A stretch of 48,074 nt of DNA from positions 1-48,074 of the forward strand of contig JALHSP010000139.1 in assembly GCA_022865305.1 (NCBI GenBank). The letters run 5' to 3'. The translations under genes and the position numbers were made by a program. The stretch comes from Bacteroidales bacterium. GTDB lineage: Bacteria > Bacteroidota > Bacteroidia > Bacteroidales > VadinHA17. Of the stretch, positions 28,653 to 37,284 are shown one piece after another. The notes below the pieces were generated by a model that worked only from the letters and a program-made list of their open reading frames with translations, was not told the origin of the DNA and made no database searches. Positions within the stretch are counted from its first letter, which is position 1, and every line of letters begins with the position of its first letter.

Positions 28653-31070
28653 TTACTTTTTCAGCAACTGGTTAGTTGCCAGTACCAGGAACATAAAGTC
28701 CGTTTCGCCTCCCCCCATCACATATTCTGTCTGCTGCCACAAAAAGCTCCAGTTCTCCTTTAATTCAGGAAGGTCAGGCCTGATAATCGCTGTACCGGAA
28801 GCAACTCCCCCTGGAATATAAGAAAGATCAGCCCGGTTTACGCCATATGCGGCAGTCAGGGATTTTACTCCTACCCCTGAAGCAAAGGAGGCAGTATTAA
28901 TGCCCGGATGACATCCTAGTACGAAATTCAATGCATTGTAGATCCGATCGGGTTTAAATACACCAGGGAAACCGGTAACCAGAAAATAATGACGAACACC
29001 TAGTGATTGGATAGTCCATCCAGCACCCCAGATATCCGGTTTATAGGGAATGCCAAAGGGATTTTCGGCATTTTCTTTTTCAAGCTGTGCGGAAAAATCC
29101 CTTACAGCCTTATCCATTTCCTTACGGAAGGTGATATCTGTAATATCCTTATAAACCATACCTACAGCCCAGGCAGTTCCCTGCATATGAGTAAGAATAA
29201 AGTCTTTATGTGATGTTATCGTATCCAGATAAGCTTTATTCTTTGTGGTTAAATAAAGTTCAGCTGCTGCTGCAATTCTTTCATTCCTCATTGTTTTTTG
29301 ACTAGCAGTTTTGTAAAGGTCTTCAGCTGCTGTCAGACATTCGGCAGCCATTTCCGGACGGTAACTCTTTAACGCACGTGCTGCAGAAGCCAATGTAGCT
29401 GCACCGGTCAGTTCATGCCCAGGACTATTTTCGGTGAAGACCCAGTTGTCATCCAGCACTGCAGAATGGTATGCTGTTTTTGCCCCTTCGGGCAGGTCGC
29501 GGCTATATATCAGATTATCAGTTTGTGCACTGCCATCACCCTGGAGTCCATATTGCTTATTTGTAGGACTTATCATACCACGGTACAGCCTGCCTAATGC
29601 TTTGTATCCACCGAGGATCGTCAGCACTCCATGTTCCACCTGTTGCAGGAAGTCGGAAACGCCGTCCGGCTTATGAATGGTCACAATCCTTTTTTGCTGA
29701 TCCACTGTTGTTGCATCCAGATCTATACCGAAGAGTTCATGCATCATGGCCAGCCGCCAGGTAGTCACCGCCTGGGATTCTATACGCAGGTCGTAATCTC
29801 CAGCATCATGCCACCCACCCCGGTCTAGGAAAGGAACATGCTCGGGATGCTGGAATTTTGTGAAGGTTTCCGGTCCCTGCCGATAACCATCAAAATGAAC
29901 ATGATCTGTTGGTGCCATGATTGCGTCGTCGAGGTGGCACCAGTCATGCCATACTCTTGAGCCCTGCTCCACCCGCATATGACACATCTGTACAGGAAGG
30001 AAGTATTCCAGCGTCGGTTGCCAAACGTACCTGTCATATATATCATCACTGATCCTGAAAAGATTAGAAATAACATTGCCATACTGTATCATATACATGC
30101 CAGGATCCTTCAAGCTGCTGAAATCACATATTGCATAGTTGTACCGCAGATATTTCCCCCATAAAACTGCTGGTGCGGAAAAAACCTTGGTTCTTTTACC
30201 ATCCGGGTTGATCTTCATGATATCGATAGTCCCTGTTCTGTTGGTACGTTTATCTAACTCGATGACGGCTTTTTTGGATTGATTCGGCAGGTACCCGACC
30301 TGACTGATGTGGATAACCGGATCGTAGATGAAATCTTTTTGTGGCATTGCCTCAATTTCCCATTCGATAACACCTTTGGTTTGATCAGGCGGAATGGCTG
30401 TTCTGATAACGAACCAACCAGCTTTACCGTTACTCCGGCCATCCACAAGTTGGAGATTACCTTTCAATGCCCTGATTGTCAGTCGCTGACTTTCTACGTC
30501 TGGTGCGACAACCAGTACTTTACCTTCAGCGTATGGTTCCAGATCTGCTCCTGACATAGGACTATAGGAATCAGTGGGAAAAATTCCAGTCTGACCATCC
30601 ATATTCCAGCTTTTACCAAATAGTATTGCAGGGAAGAGTTCCAGCTGGAACCAGGCTCTCCCTACCCAGTTCTCAGGTAACGGCTGATCCAGGTCTGCAG
30701 TTACTACAATTTTTTGTCCCTGAGCTTTCACCAGTATATTATATTGTAATGGGATTCTTGAATAATTCAGCTGAGTTTGGATAGTGCCTGCCGCCCGGTC
30801 AACTTTTTTAGGTCCAACTTCGGCTGCACCGCCAAGGCGTATATCGCCATTGGCGGCCACCCGCACTCCGTTCTGTACAATGGTGATACCACTCTGATGA
30901 CCACCGGGATAATAATCTTGAAATACTATGATATCAAGTCCGGGCATCTCAAAATAATCCTGGTCATTGATGGATAAGGTGGTTTGCCCCTGAGCTGGAA
31001 CAAAAATACAAAGGTTTATAAGGATGCTCAGGCAGATGAAGTTGAAAACCGATTTGTTTTTCATGATCAA
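28653..31070 (-). CDS. Exported GH9 glycoside hydrolase with a distinct N-terminal domain (805 aa)
   Basis: A signal peptide (about 1-29; start at Met1 or Met3) is followed by a roughly 215-residue beta-rich N-terminal domain unlike that of the other GH9 proteins here (GGHQSGITIVQNGVRVAANGD). Next come a CelD_N Ig-like domain (about 252-340; HISQVGYLPNQSKKAVIE) and a GH9 barrel with the catalytic pair D422 and D425 in GGWHDAGD. Late motifs are FVLGCHPGINTASFASGVG and a probable acid Glu in QQTEYVMGGG, close to classic GH9. No C-terminal extra domain is present. It is the most divergent of the five GH9 proteins, so it may have another cleavage mode or substrate. Gaps of 142 bp upstream and 148 bp downstream contain no recognised element. 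Confidence 0.9.
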   Translation of the reverse strand: MIMKNKSVFNFICLSILINLCIFVPAQGQTTLSINDQDYFEMPGLDIIVFQDYYPGGHQSGITIVQNGVRVAANGDIRLGGAAEVGPKKVDRAAGTIQTQLNYSRIPLQYNILVKAQGQKIVVTADLDQPLPENWVGRAWFQLELFPAILFGKSWNMDGQTGIFPTDSYSPMSGADLEPYAEGKVLVVAPDVESQRLTIRALKGNLQLVDGRSNGKAGWFVIRTAIPPDQTKGVIEWEIEAMPQKDFIYDPVIHISQVGYLPNQSKKAVIELDKRTNRTGTIDIMKINPDGKRTKVFSAPAVLWGKYLRYNYAICDFSSLKDPGMYMIQYGNVISNLFRISDDIYDRYVWQPTLEYFLPVQMCHMRVEQGSRVWHDWCHLDDAIMAPTDHVHFDGYRQGPETFTKFQHPEHVPFLDRGGWHDAGDYDLRIESQAVTTWRLAMMHELFGIDLDATTVDQQKRIVTIHKPDGVSDFLQQVEHGVLTILGGYKALGRLYRGMISPTNKQYGLQGDGSAQTDNLIYSRDLPEGAKTAYHSAVLDDNWVFTENSPGHELTGAATLASAARALKSYRPEMAAECLTAAEDLYKTASQKTMRNERIAAAAELYLTTKNKAYLDTITSHKDFILTHMQGTAWAVGMVYKDITDITFRKEMDKAVRDFSAQLEKENAENPFGIPYKPDIWGAGWTIQSLGVRHYFLVTGFPGVFKPDRIYNALNFVLGCHPGINTASFASGVGVKSLTAAYGVNRADLSYIPGGVASGTAIIRPDLPELKENWSFLWQQTEYVMGGGETDFMFLVLATNQLLKK

Positions 31071-31212
31071 AAAATTAAGTTTGAAAAAGATAACATTATT
31101 AACAAATAAGAACTAGGAAATGAAAGTGCTGTAATAATCCCTTTTCGCTGCTTACGAGGTCACCGCTAAAACAATATGAATTATTCAACCCTGCAAACCT
31201 TATAGCATTTAT

Positions 31213-33543
31213 TTAATTATAGAGGTAAGCGAGTAATTCTAACATACGGAATGCAGGTTGCCCCCAAATTTCCTTGTAGTTGTGTAAAACAGATGCTTTC
31301 CAGTATGGAATATCAAGGTCATCCCTGGTCAGGATACCAACAGGAAGACCTCCAACGACATCACCTGTGAAAACAGCATATTGAGGTGTGAAATAGTATC
31401 CTTCACCATACATAAGGCTCTGGCTGAAAGGATTTTTCCCCTGCATCCATTCAATCTGTGAAAGTGCAATTTTATGCATTTCCGGATCTTTTAAAAGCTG
31501 ATTTGCAGATGCAAGCCCTATGCCGGGCGAAAGGATTACTGAGCTGTTACCCCTGAAGGCCTGCCATACCGGGAACATTCTCAAATAGTGATTATCATCC
31601 AGTTTAACACCCTGCAGGATCTGTGCATCATCAGCAGTACCATTTAGCTTGTAAATATTTGCAGGGATCATGAAATAAGGTGCAGTGAGTTGCGCGATGG
31701 TCTTAAGATAATTTGCATGAAGCTCAACCGATTTGAACCACTGAGGGTATTTTTCATGATTCGGGAACAGCTTGCACAATTCAACAAGACCTAAAATAGG
31801 TGATGCAGCCGGGCAGCTATGGTTATATCCGAAAAACCTGTCAGTTCCCTTATTCATATAAAAGAATCCGCTCAAGGGAATATTCCAGTTCATCGGTTCA
31901 ACCTGCTGATATGTAAGAAGCGAATCTGCATAACCTATGGTCCGGTTTTTGACTTCCTTGCTTCGTGTCAGTCCATACAATTTAGTTCCGGCCAATATCG
32001 CAATTGATAATCGCTCTGTATTCCACCTCTGCGGATTGGCAGCCAGAAGGTCCCAGTATTCAATGGCATACTTTTTCGATTTTTCAGCTAATTCAGGATT
32101 AGTCTTTTTTAATGCCAGAGAAGCTTCTACATCAGCAATTATCGCATAATAATTGTCGTTGGTGCTCGCTCTGTCTCCTGGCTGAATCGGTTTATCATCA
32201 AAATTCCCTATTACTCCGTCAGTATAGCAGTCATGAGTAGTCCAGCTTATGACCTGCAATCCGTCAAATCGGTTTTTATGAAGCCACTCCAGGCCCCACA
32301 TTCCTTCCTCGATCAGGCGGTCTGAAAGCCTTTTGTTTTCCTTCTGATATTGCCGGGCAAGCCTGAAAAAAGCGGCAGTTACACTGGCTGTCTGCCAGTA
32401 AGACTGCGACAAGTCGCCTGCATCATGCCATCCACCGGCCATAACAATAGTATCTCCATTGTAAACAGTGTACCAGTCAGTATGACATTTCAGGTGAATT
32501 CCAGGTTGGTCATATCCGCAGCGCTGAACGTAAAAATAGTTGGTAATCTTTTCAATTATTGGCAGCCAGGCATCATTATCAATGGGAAAAGGTTTTGATT
32601 CAATATTGCCATATACTATTTTGTATTTCCCCGGAATGTTAACCTCAGAAAAATCAAAGACCGAAAACGCACCTATCTGGCTTGTCTGCTCAAGAACATC
32701 CTTTTCTAATACAGTGTTATTTGTTGCAAGGTCAACAACCTTGAATTTATCTTCGCCTGTCAGTGAAGTAAAAGCTGTTTTTCTTTCTTTACTGTTATAC
32801 CCGGAGTGGGAAAAAGAAATAGCTTTATCAGTACCCCATCCTTCATAATAATCGGCCTCTACTGTTTCAAGTATCAGGTTGTCAACATAATATATTATAG
32901 TATCTGCAGCATCAGGTTCATTTCCCTGAAGCCCGTAACTAAGAATTATTGCGGTTACTTTGTCGTGGGGCAGATGAGGTATCTCCATCACCAGCTTGTT
33001 CCACTGGTTGTTTTTCAGCATAACTGTATGCCAGCCTTCCTTACCATATTTATCCGGGACATTCCCTTCGTTATTCAAAATCATGGTTAAGTATAACTTC
33101 CGGAAACCTTTGAATTGAGGATATACATTGACTGAAATACGGTTGTATTTAGAAAAATCCTCTTTGTTGAATTTGCGGATTAGATTTTGCCTTCCCCAGT
33201 ATCGTCCGTTAACTCCCGTGCTTATTGGCAGTTTTGTAGGTGAGATAAACTTAATGGAGGATTTACCTTCAATCACTTTTTCATCTGAAAGACTGATAGC
33301 TGCAACATTTTCCCTTTTGCCGAAAGAGAGTTCCCAGTTTTCGAGTGATTCCATTCCGTCTATAAGAACAGACTCAAGAATTTTTTTATGGTCCCATTTA
33401 TACTGGATACTGTTGGTAGTATCCATTGGCATGGGCTTATGCTCATAGAGGTAAGTACCAAATTCTGTTTCTTTAGTTTGCTTTGAAGTACAAGCGCCTG
33501 CAATCAGGAGAACAATACCTGACAGAAATATTAACTTTTTCAT
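31213..33543 (-). CDS. GH9 glycoside hydrolase lipoprotein (776 aa, no C-terminal module)
   Basis: A lipoprotein with a good lipobox (IAGAC, Cys18). It has the same N-terminal beta-sandwich (about 58-228), DYYEGWGTDKA linker and CelD_N Ig domain (about 242-322; FSHSGYNSKERKTAF) as the large GH9 proteins. The barrel has D374 and D377 in GGWHDAGD, GKNPFSQSLMYGEG and NYKEIWGQPAF near the end. It stops directly after the barrel, so it lacks the roughly 100-residue C-terminal beta domain of its relatives at 12236-15097 and 34550-39969. The gene begins 17 bp after the GH16 stop, so the two are probably co-translated. Likely role: endo- or exo-cleavage of the beta-glucan backbone on the cell surface or in the periplasm. 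Confidence 0.9.
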   Translation of the reverse strand: MKKLIFLSGIVLLIAGACTSKQTKETEFGTYLYEHKPMPMDTTNSIQYKWDHKKILESVLIDGMESLENWELSFGKRENVAAISLSDEKVIEGKSSIKFISPTKLPISTGVNGRYWGRQNLIRKFNKEDFSKYNRISVNVYPQFKGFRKLYLTMILNNEGNVPDKYGKEGWHTVMLKNNQWNKLVMEIPHLPHDKVTAIILSYGLQGNEPDAADTIIYYVDNLILETVEADYYEGWGTDKAISFSHSGYNSKERKTAFTSLTGEDKFKVVDLATNNTVLEKDVLEQTSQIGAFSVFDFSEVNIPGKYKIVYGNIESKPFPIDNDAWLPIIEKITNYFYVQRCGYDQPGIHLKCHTDWYTVYNGDTIVMAGGWHDAGDLSQSYWQTASVTAAFFRLARQYQKENKRLSDRLIEEGMWGLEWLHKNRFDGLQVISWTTHDCYTDGVIGNFDDKPIQPGDRASTNDNYYAIIADVEASLALKKTNPELAEKSKKYAIEYWDLLAANPQRWNTERLSIAILAGTKLYGLTRSKEVKNRTIGYADSLLTYQQVEPMNWNIPLSGFFYMNKGTDRFFGYNHSCPAASPILGLVELCKLFPNHEKYPQWFKSVELHANYLKTIAQLTAPYFMIPANIYKLNGTADDAQILQGVKLDDNHYLRMFPVWQAFRGNSSVILSPGIGLASANQLLKDPEMHKIALSQIEWMQGKNPFSQSLMYGEGYYFTPQYAVFTGDVVGGLPVGILTRDDLDIPYWKASVLHNYKEIWGQPAFRMLELLAYLYN

Positions 33544-33560
33544 AATCCATTTGATTTATT

Positions 33561-34355
33561 TTATTTCAATTCATAAACACGTACATAGTCAACAATGAAT
33601 TCCTGCGGGAAAATTGAATCATCAATTCCAGGTTCTCCCCTCCAGTTATTCCAGAGTGCAAGGTTCAATATTATGTATTGAGGCGCAAAGAAAGGCCATT
33701 CGCCAATCCCTTCACCTTTCGATTTACATGAGAAATACATTTTATCATCAAAATAGAAATCCATCCTGTCGTTGTACCATTCGACCGCGTAAATATGAAA
33801 ATCTTTCCAGGGATCTTCATAAACGATCTTGCCGCCCCGGCCGGTCCCTTTTGTGTGGTTGTAATCGCGGGTATGTACATTCGAAGCAATGGTATTGGCA
33901 TCGTGACCCCAGTATTCCATAATATCTATTTCACCGCATGCAGGCCAACCCCCGGTGAGACCAAGTGTCCAGAATGCTGGCCATACACCTCTGCCTTTGG
34001 GAAGTTTTGCCCTAGCTTCAACGCGTCCATATGTAAATTCATATTTCCCTCTTGTGTTAATCCTCGCCGAGGTATATCTTTTTTCACCTTCAACATCTTC
34101 AATACGGCAGGTAATTGTTAGCTTCCCTTCAGCTACATTTACATTTTTAGGATCGCTGGTATAATATTGGGGTTCGTTGTTGGCTCTTGCTTTGCCAAGT
34201 TGAAAGTTCCATTTATTCGCATCAGGCAGACCATTATAATCAAATTCATCACTCCAAATGAGTGTTTTCACCTGCATTTGATTATTCGTTTCTTTTGATT
34301 GGCAATACGCCAGTATCGGTAACATTAAACCTGCAAGTAGCAAGACCTTCTTCAT
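33561..34355 (-). CDS. Exported GH16 laminarinase-type beta-glucanase
   Basis: A 264-residue enzyme when started at the ATG at 34355, which gives a proper signal peptide (KKVLLLAGLMLPILAYCQ). A longer in-frame start at 34445 adds 30 polar residues before this signal and is less likely. The GH16 active site is GEIDIMEYWG: E142 nucleophile, D144 and E147 acid/base. IWSDEFDYNGLPDANKWNF opens the jelly roll, and YILNLALWNNWRGEPGI and VDYVRVYE close it. This EIDIME form without the extra residue of carrageenases is typical of beta-1,3- and beta-1,3-1,4-glucanases. No extra binding domain is present. It lies between GH9 genes, consistent with attack on a glucan with beta-1,3 or mixed linkages. Confidence 0.9.
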   Translation of the reverse strand: MKKVLLLAGLMLPILAYCQSKETNNQMQVKTLIWSDEFDYNGLPDANKWNFQLGKARANNEPQYYTSDPKNVNVAEGKLTITCRIEDVEGEKRYTSARINTRGKYEFTYGRVEARAKLPKGRGVWPAFWTLGLTGGWPACGEIDIMEYWGHDANTIASNVHTRDYNHTKGTGRGGKIVYEDPWKDFHIYAVEWYNDRMDFYFDDKMYFSCKSKGEGIGEWPFFAPQYIILNLALWNNWRGEPGIDDSIFPQEFIVDYVRVYELK

Positions 34356-34549
34356 AATCAAAGAGTTGTGTACTACATGGTCAATTATGTCTCCATATGA
34401 CATGTTCTCACCTTTATTTGCACTTTTAAAAAATATTTGTTTCATAGTGACATGTTTTGATTTGTACTATATAGATTAGTTCCATCATAGTTTTGTTTTA
34501 TAGTTGAATGTTTTTCAAATGGTCACTGTTTTATTCATAGATACTTCTA

Positions 34550-37273
34550 TTATTTATTTAAAAATGTAGCACTTACATACGATCCAACAATTTCCTTGCG
34601 CAAATCCGGGTTCTTATCAACAGAAATTACAGCAACATAAGGCTTATTCAGGTCTGTAACTTTCAACTCCAGGTCTATTTTTTCCGTCTTGTTGCCTGAC
34701 AGGTCAACTTGCTTTTTGTCAAAATTTGCCTTTGCATTAAAAGCTTTAATCTCAACCTCATGTTTGTCCGTACCTGTAATCGTAATCGTTACGTTTACTA
34801 CCCCCTTATCCGACTGAAGGGTTTCTGTTTGTATTTGTACGTTTTTACCAAGGTCCTGTCTGATGGGGATGGTTTGATCCTGATAAGCATAGACAGATAC
34901 TGCTCCCAGAAATCTATTCACCGGTTCCACCCAGATCTCCTTGACAGTGGCTTCGTTGGTGGCTGACCAATACGGATCATCGCCCGACATGCAGTCCATT
35001 CCAACGGGTAATGACCCAACAAGATCCTTTAGACGAGAGGCAAACTGTGGTGCAAAATCATATCCTTCACCATACATCAGGCTTTGCCCGAATGGATTAG
35101 CTCCAAAAACCCACTGCAATTGTTTCCCGACAAGCTGCATACCTTCGGAGTCATTTCGCAACCTAGAAGCTTCAGCTAGTGCCCAGCTACTGGACATGTG
35201 GATATTGGTACTGCCGTGAAACAGATTATCGCGCCAGATAGGAAACGTACGTAACATATAATCTTCGTTCAGGGGAGTACCGTCGTTGTACTGACGTAGA
35301 TTATCCTCGCGTTGTTGTATATTTTGTTCTTCGCGACTTCTCTCACCTTGTCCCTCCATGATTTCCGATTTTTTCCACACCGAATTTGGCAACAGATCAT
35401 ATGGAGATGCAATCTGACTACCCCGTTTCATAAAGAAATCACTGTAAAGCACTGCTGCACTGTACCAGTCAATCCAGTTTTCGTGCTCAGGAAATTCCCG
35501 GCATAGCATGGCTAATGCAATCATCGGAGCCTCCTCAAATGCGGTGTGATTATTATGTATTACTCTTTGGTGATTTGTATTTGTATAGAAATAACCCGTA
35601 ATGGGAATACCATCCAGGAAATTCTGTTCCTGGCACTGCATCAACAGGTTGCCAAAATGAATAGCCTGTTCTTTGTACTTTTCGTCGCCGGTCATCTCTC
35701 CCAGCAGCAACGATGATGTTACTCCCCAGGCCGCTTCCTGGTAGCCTGCCTGATCCCATTTGTCGCGTGAAGCCATTGCAGCCTCCCAATCCTCTATTGC
35801 CGCAACACGTGTCTTACCTGCCAGCTCGGGATTTGACTTCTCAAACATCCCCGTTGCCTTGCACAGTACAGCTGCTCCAAGAAAATTTTCCCAGGGCACA
35901 TTACGGGCAGGTGAAACAACATCATCAATGGTACCGACCTGGTTGTCCGTATAGATCCGCATAACACTGAAGCTCATATGAAAACCGTCACCAAACCGTG
36001 TCTTCAGAAGCCATTCAAGTCCCCACTCAATCTCCGAACGTATCCTCTCTGCCAATTCACTAACGTCCTTACGTTCCTCTATAATTTCAAGGTTACGCAT
36101 CATGGCAAAACATGACATTGCTGTACGCCAGTGACCCTGAGAAAGGTCTCCTGCATCGTGCCAGCCACCATTGATGATCTTTTTCTCTTCTCCGCGGAAA
36201 CCCTGCCAGTCCTTATGGCATTCCAGGTGGACACCCGGTACTACAAATCCGCAACGTTCGCAGAAGAAAAAGTTTATCGCTTTAAAAACTGGTTGTATCC
36301 ATATGTCTTCGTTAACAGGAAACGGATTCGATTCCAGGTTTCCACAGCGGATGCGGTAAATGCCCTCTTTCTGAAGATCAGAAAAGTCAAGCTGATGAAA
36401 TACTCCGTTTTTATTTTCAACAACCTTAACATTGCCAGAAAAAGCAACACTATCGTTTTGATTTATCAATTGGAAATTATCACCGGCATCACTCCCCACC
36501 ATGGCAATTTTTAAATCCCCGGGACGGTAACCAACGTGGCTGAATGAAAATTTCTCCGGTGCAACTGTCCACCCTTCATATTGATCGGCAACAACACGCT
36601 GGAGCTCCAGCCGGTCGATATCATGTGTCACGATACCCTCTTGTTCAGGCTGGTGCCCTATTAACTCCTGGCTTATGCTGAAACGTGTTACACTGTCCCG
36701 CTCCAGATGTGGCATCTCAAAAAGAACGTGATTCCACATACCCGGTTTAAGGTCCTGGATAACATGTCCTCTTCTGGGGGTTGTTGCATTGCTGACAGTT
36801 CCTTCGTTCGTAATCGACAGAGAGAGGCAATAAGTAGGCATCGACGTCGGATGTACGTAAACCCAGAATGAAATCCGGTTAAATGCTGACCAGTCCTGAG
36901 GTGTTTCAAAACGTTTCACCAAGGTTGTAGAGCCTCCTGAACCACCAATGAATGAGTTCCATTCGCTTCGGTTTCGGGGCAGTCTATAAAACGCTGTGTC
37001 ACGTAATGAGGTACGGAATCGTAAGGACTGCTTGCCGTCTTTTGCCCGATCCTTCGTATAGCTTATTTCTCCTATTCCTGTAACCGTCCACCCTGTGTCA
37101 CGCTCCATATCGTCTAACAAACGGGAATCAAGAACAGTTTTCTTTTCCCATTGGGCCATCAATGAATTCTCCTCGGGAACTTCAAGGGGGAATGATTCAA
37201 ACTCACCAGAATTTTTGTGAGCATTGCAGGAAAACAATGCGATTGATAATAATATCAAAAAGTAATTCTTCAT
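34550..37273 (-). CDS. GH9 glycoside hydrolase lipoprotein, tandem copy B (907 aa)
   Basis: A lipoprotein (ALFSC, Cys16). Domains in order: beta-sandwich (about 48-230), QYEGWTVAPE linker, CelD_N Ig domain (about 242-322; FSHVGYRPGDLKIAM), GH9 barrel with D373 and D376 in GGWHDAGD, GANPFGQSLMYGEG, and the probable acid Glu in TVKEIWVEP. A C-terminal beta domain follows (about 800-900). Most residues are identical to the neighbour at 37285-39969, 11 bp upstream, including long stretches of almost unchanged DNA, so the duplication is recent. It differs by an 8-residue longer Gln/Glu/Arg-rich stretch near residue 650 (RSREEQNIQQRED) and by a different last dozen residues (SYVSATFLNK). Confidence 0.93.
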   Translation of the reverse strand: MKNYFLILLSIALFSCNAHKNSGEFESFPLEVPEENSLMAQWEKKTVLDSRLLDDMERDTGWTVTGIGEISYTKDRAKDGKQSLRFRTSLRDTAFYRLPRNRSEWNSFIGGSGGSTTLVKRFETPQDWSAFNRISFWVYVHPTSMPTYCLSLSITNEGTVSNATTPRRGHVIQDLKPGMWNHVLFEMPHLERDSVTRFSISQELIGHQPEQEGIVTHDIDRLELQRVVADQYEGWTVAPEKFSFSHVGYRPGDLKIAMVGSDAGDNFQLINQNDSVAFSGNVKVVENKNGVFHQLDFSDLQKEGIYRIRCGNLESNPFPVNEDIWIQPVFKAINFFFCERCGFVVPGVHLECHKDWQGFRGEEKKIINGGWHDAGDLSQGHWRTAMSCFAMMRNLEIIEERKDVSELAERIRSEIEWGLEWLLKTRFGDGFHMSFSVMRIYTDNQVGTIDDVVSPARNVPWENFLGAAVLCKATGMFEKSNPELAGKTRVAAIEDWEAAMASRDKWDQAGYQEAAWGVTSSLLLGEMTGDEKYKEQAIHFGNLLMQCQEQNFLDGIPITGYFYTNTNHQRVIHNNHTAFEEAPMIALAMLCREFPEHENWIDWYSAAVLYSDFFMKRGSQIASPYDLLPNSVWKKSEIMEGQGERSREEQNIQQREDNLRQYNDGTPLNEDYMLRTFPIWRDNLFHGSTNIHMSSSWALAEASRLRNDSEGMQLVGKQLQWVFGANPFGQSLMYGEGYDFAPQFASRLKDLVGSLPVGMDCMSGDDPYWSATNEATVKEIWVEPVNRFLGAVSVYAYQDQTIPIRQDLGKNVQIQTETLQSDKGVVNVTITITGTDKHEVEIKAFNAKANFDKKQVDLSGNKTEKIDLELKVTDLNKPYVAVISVDKNPDLRKEIVGSYVSATFLNK

Positions 37274-37284
37274 AGCAAAATAAA

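Noticed and set aside
34356-34445. Upstream start for the GH16 gene
   Set aside because: The extra 30 residues are polar and would put the signal peptide in the interior, so the ATG at 34355 is preferred.
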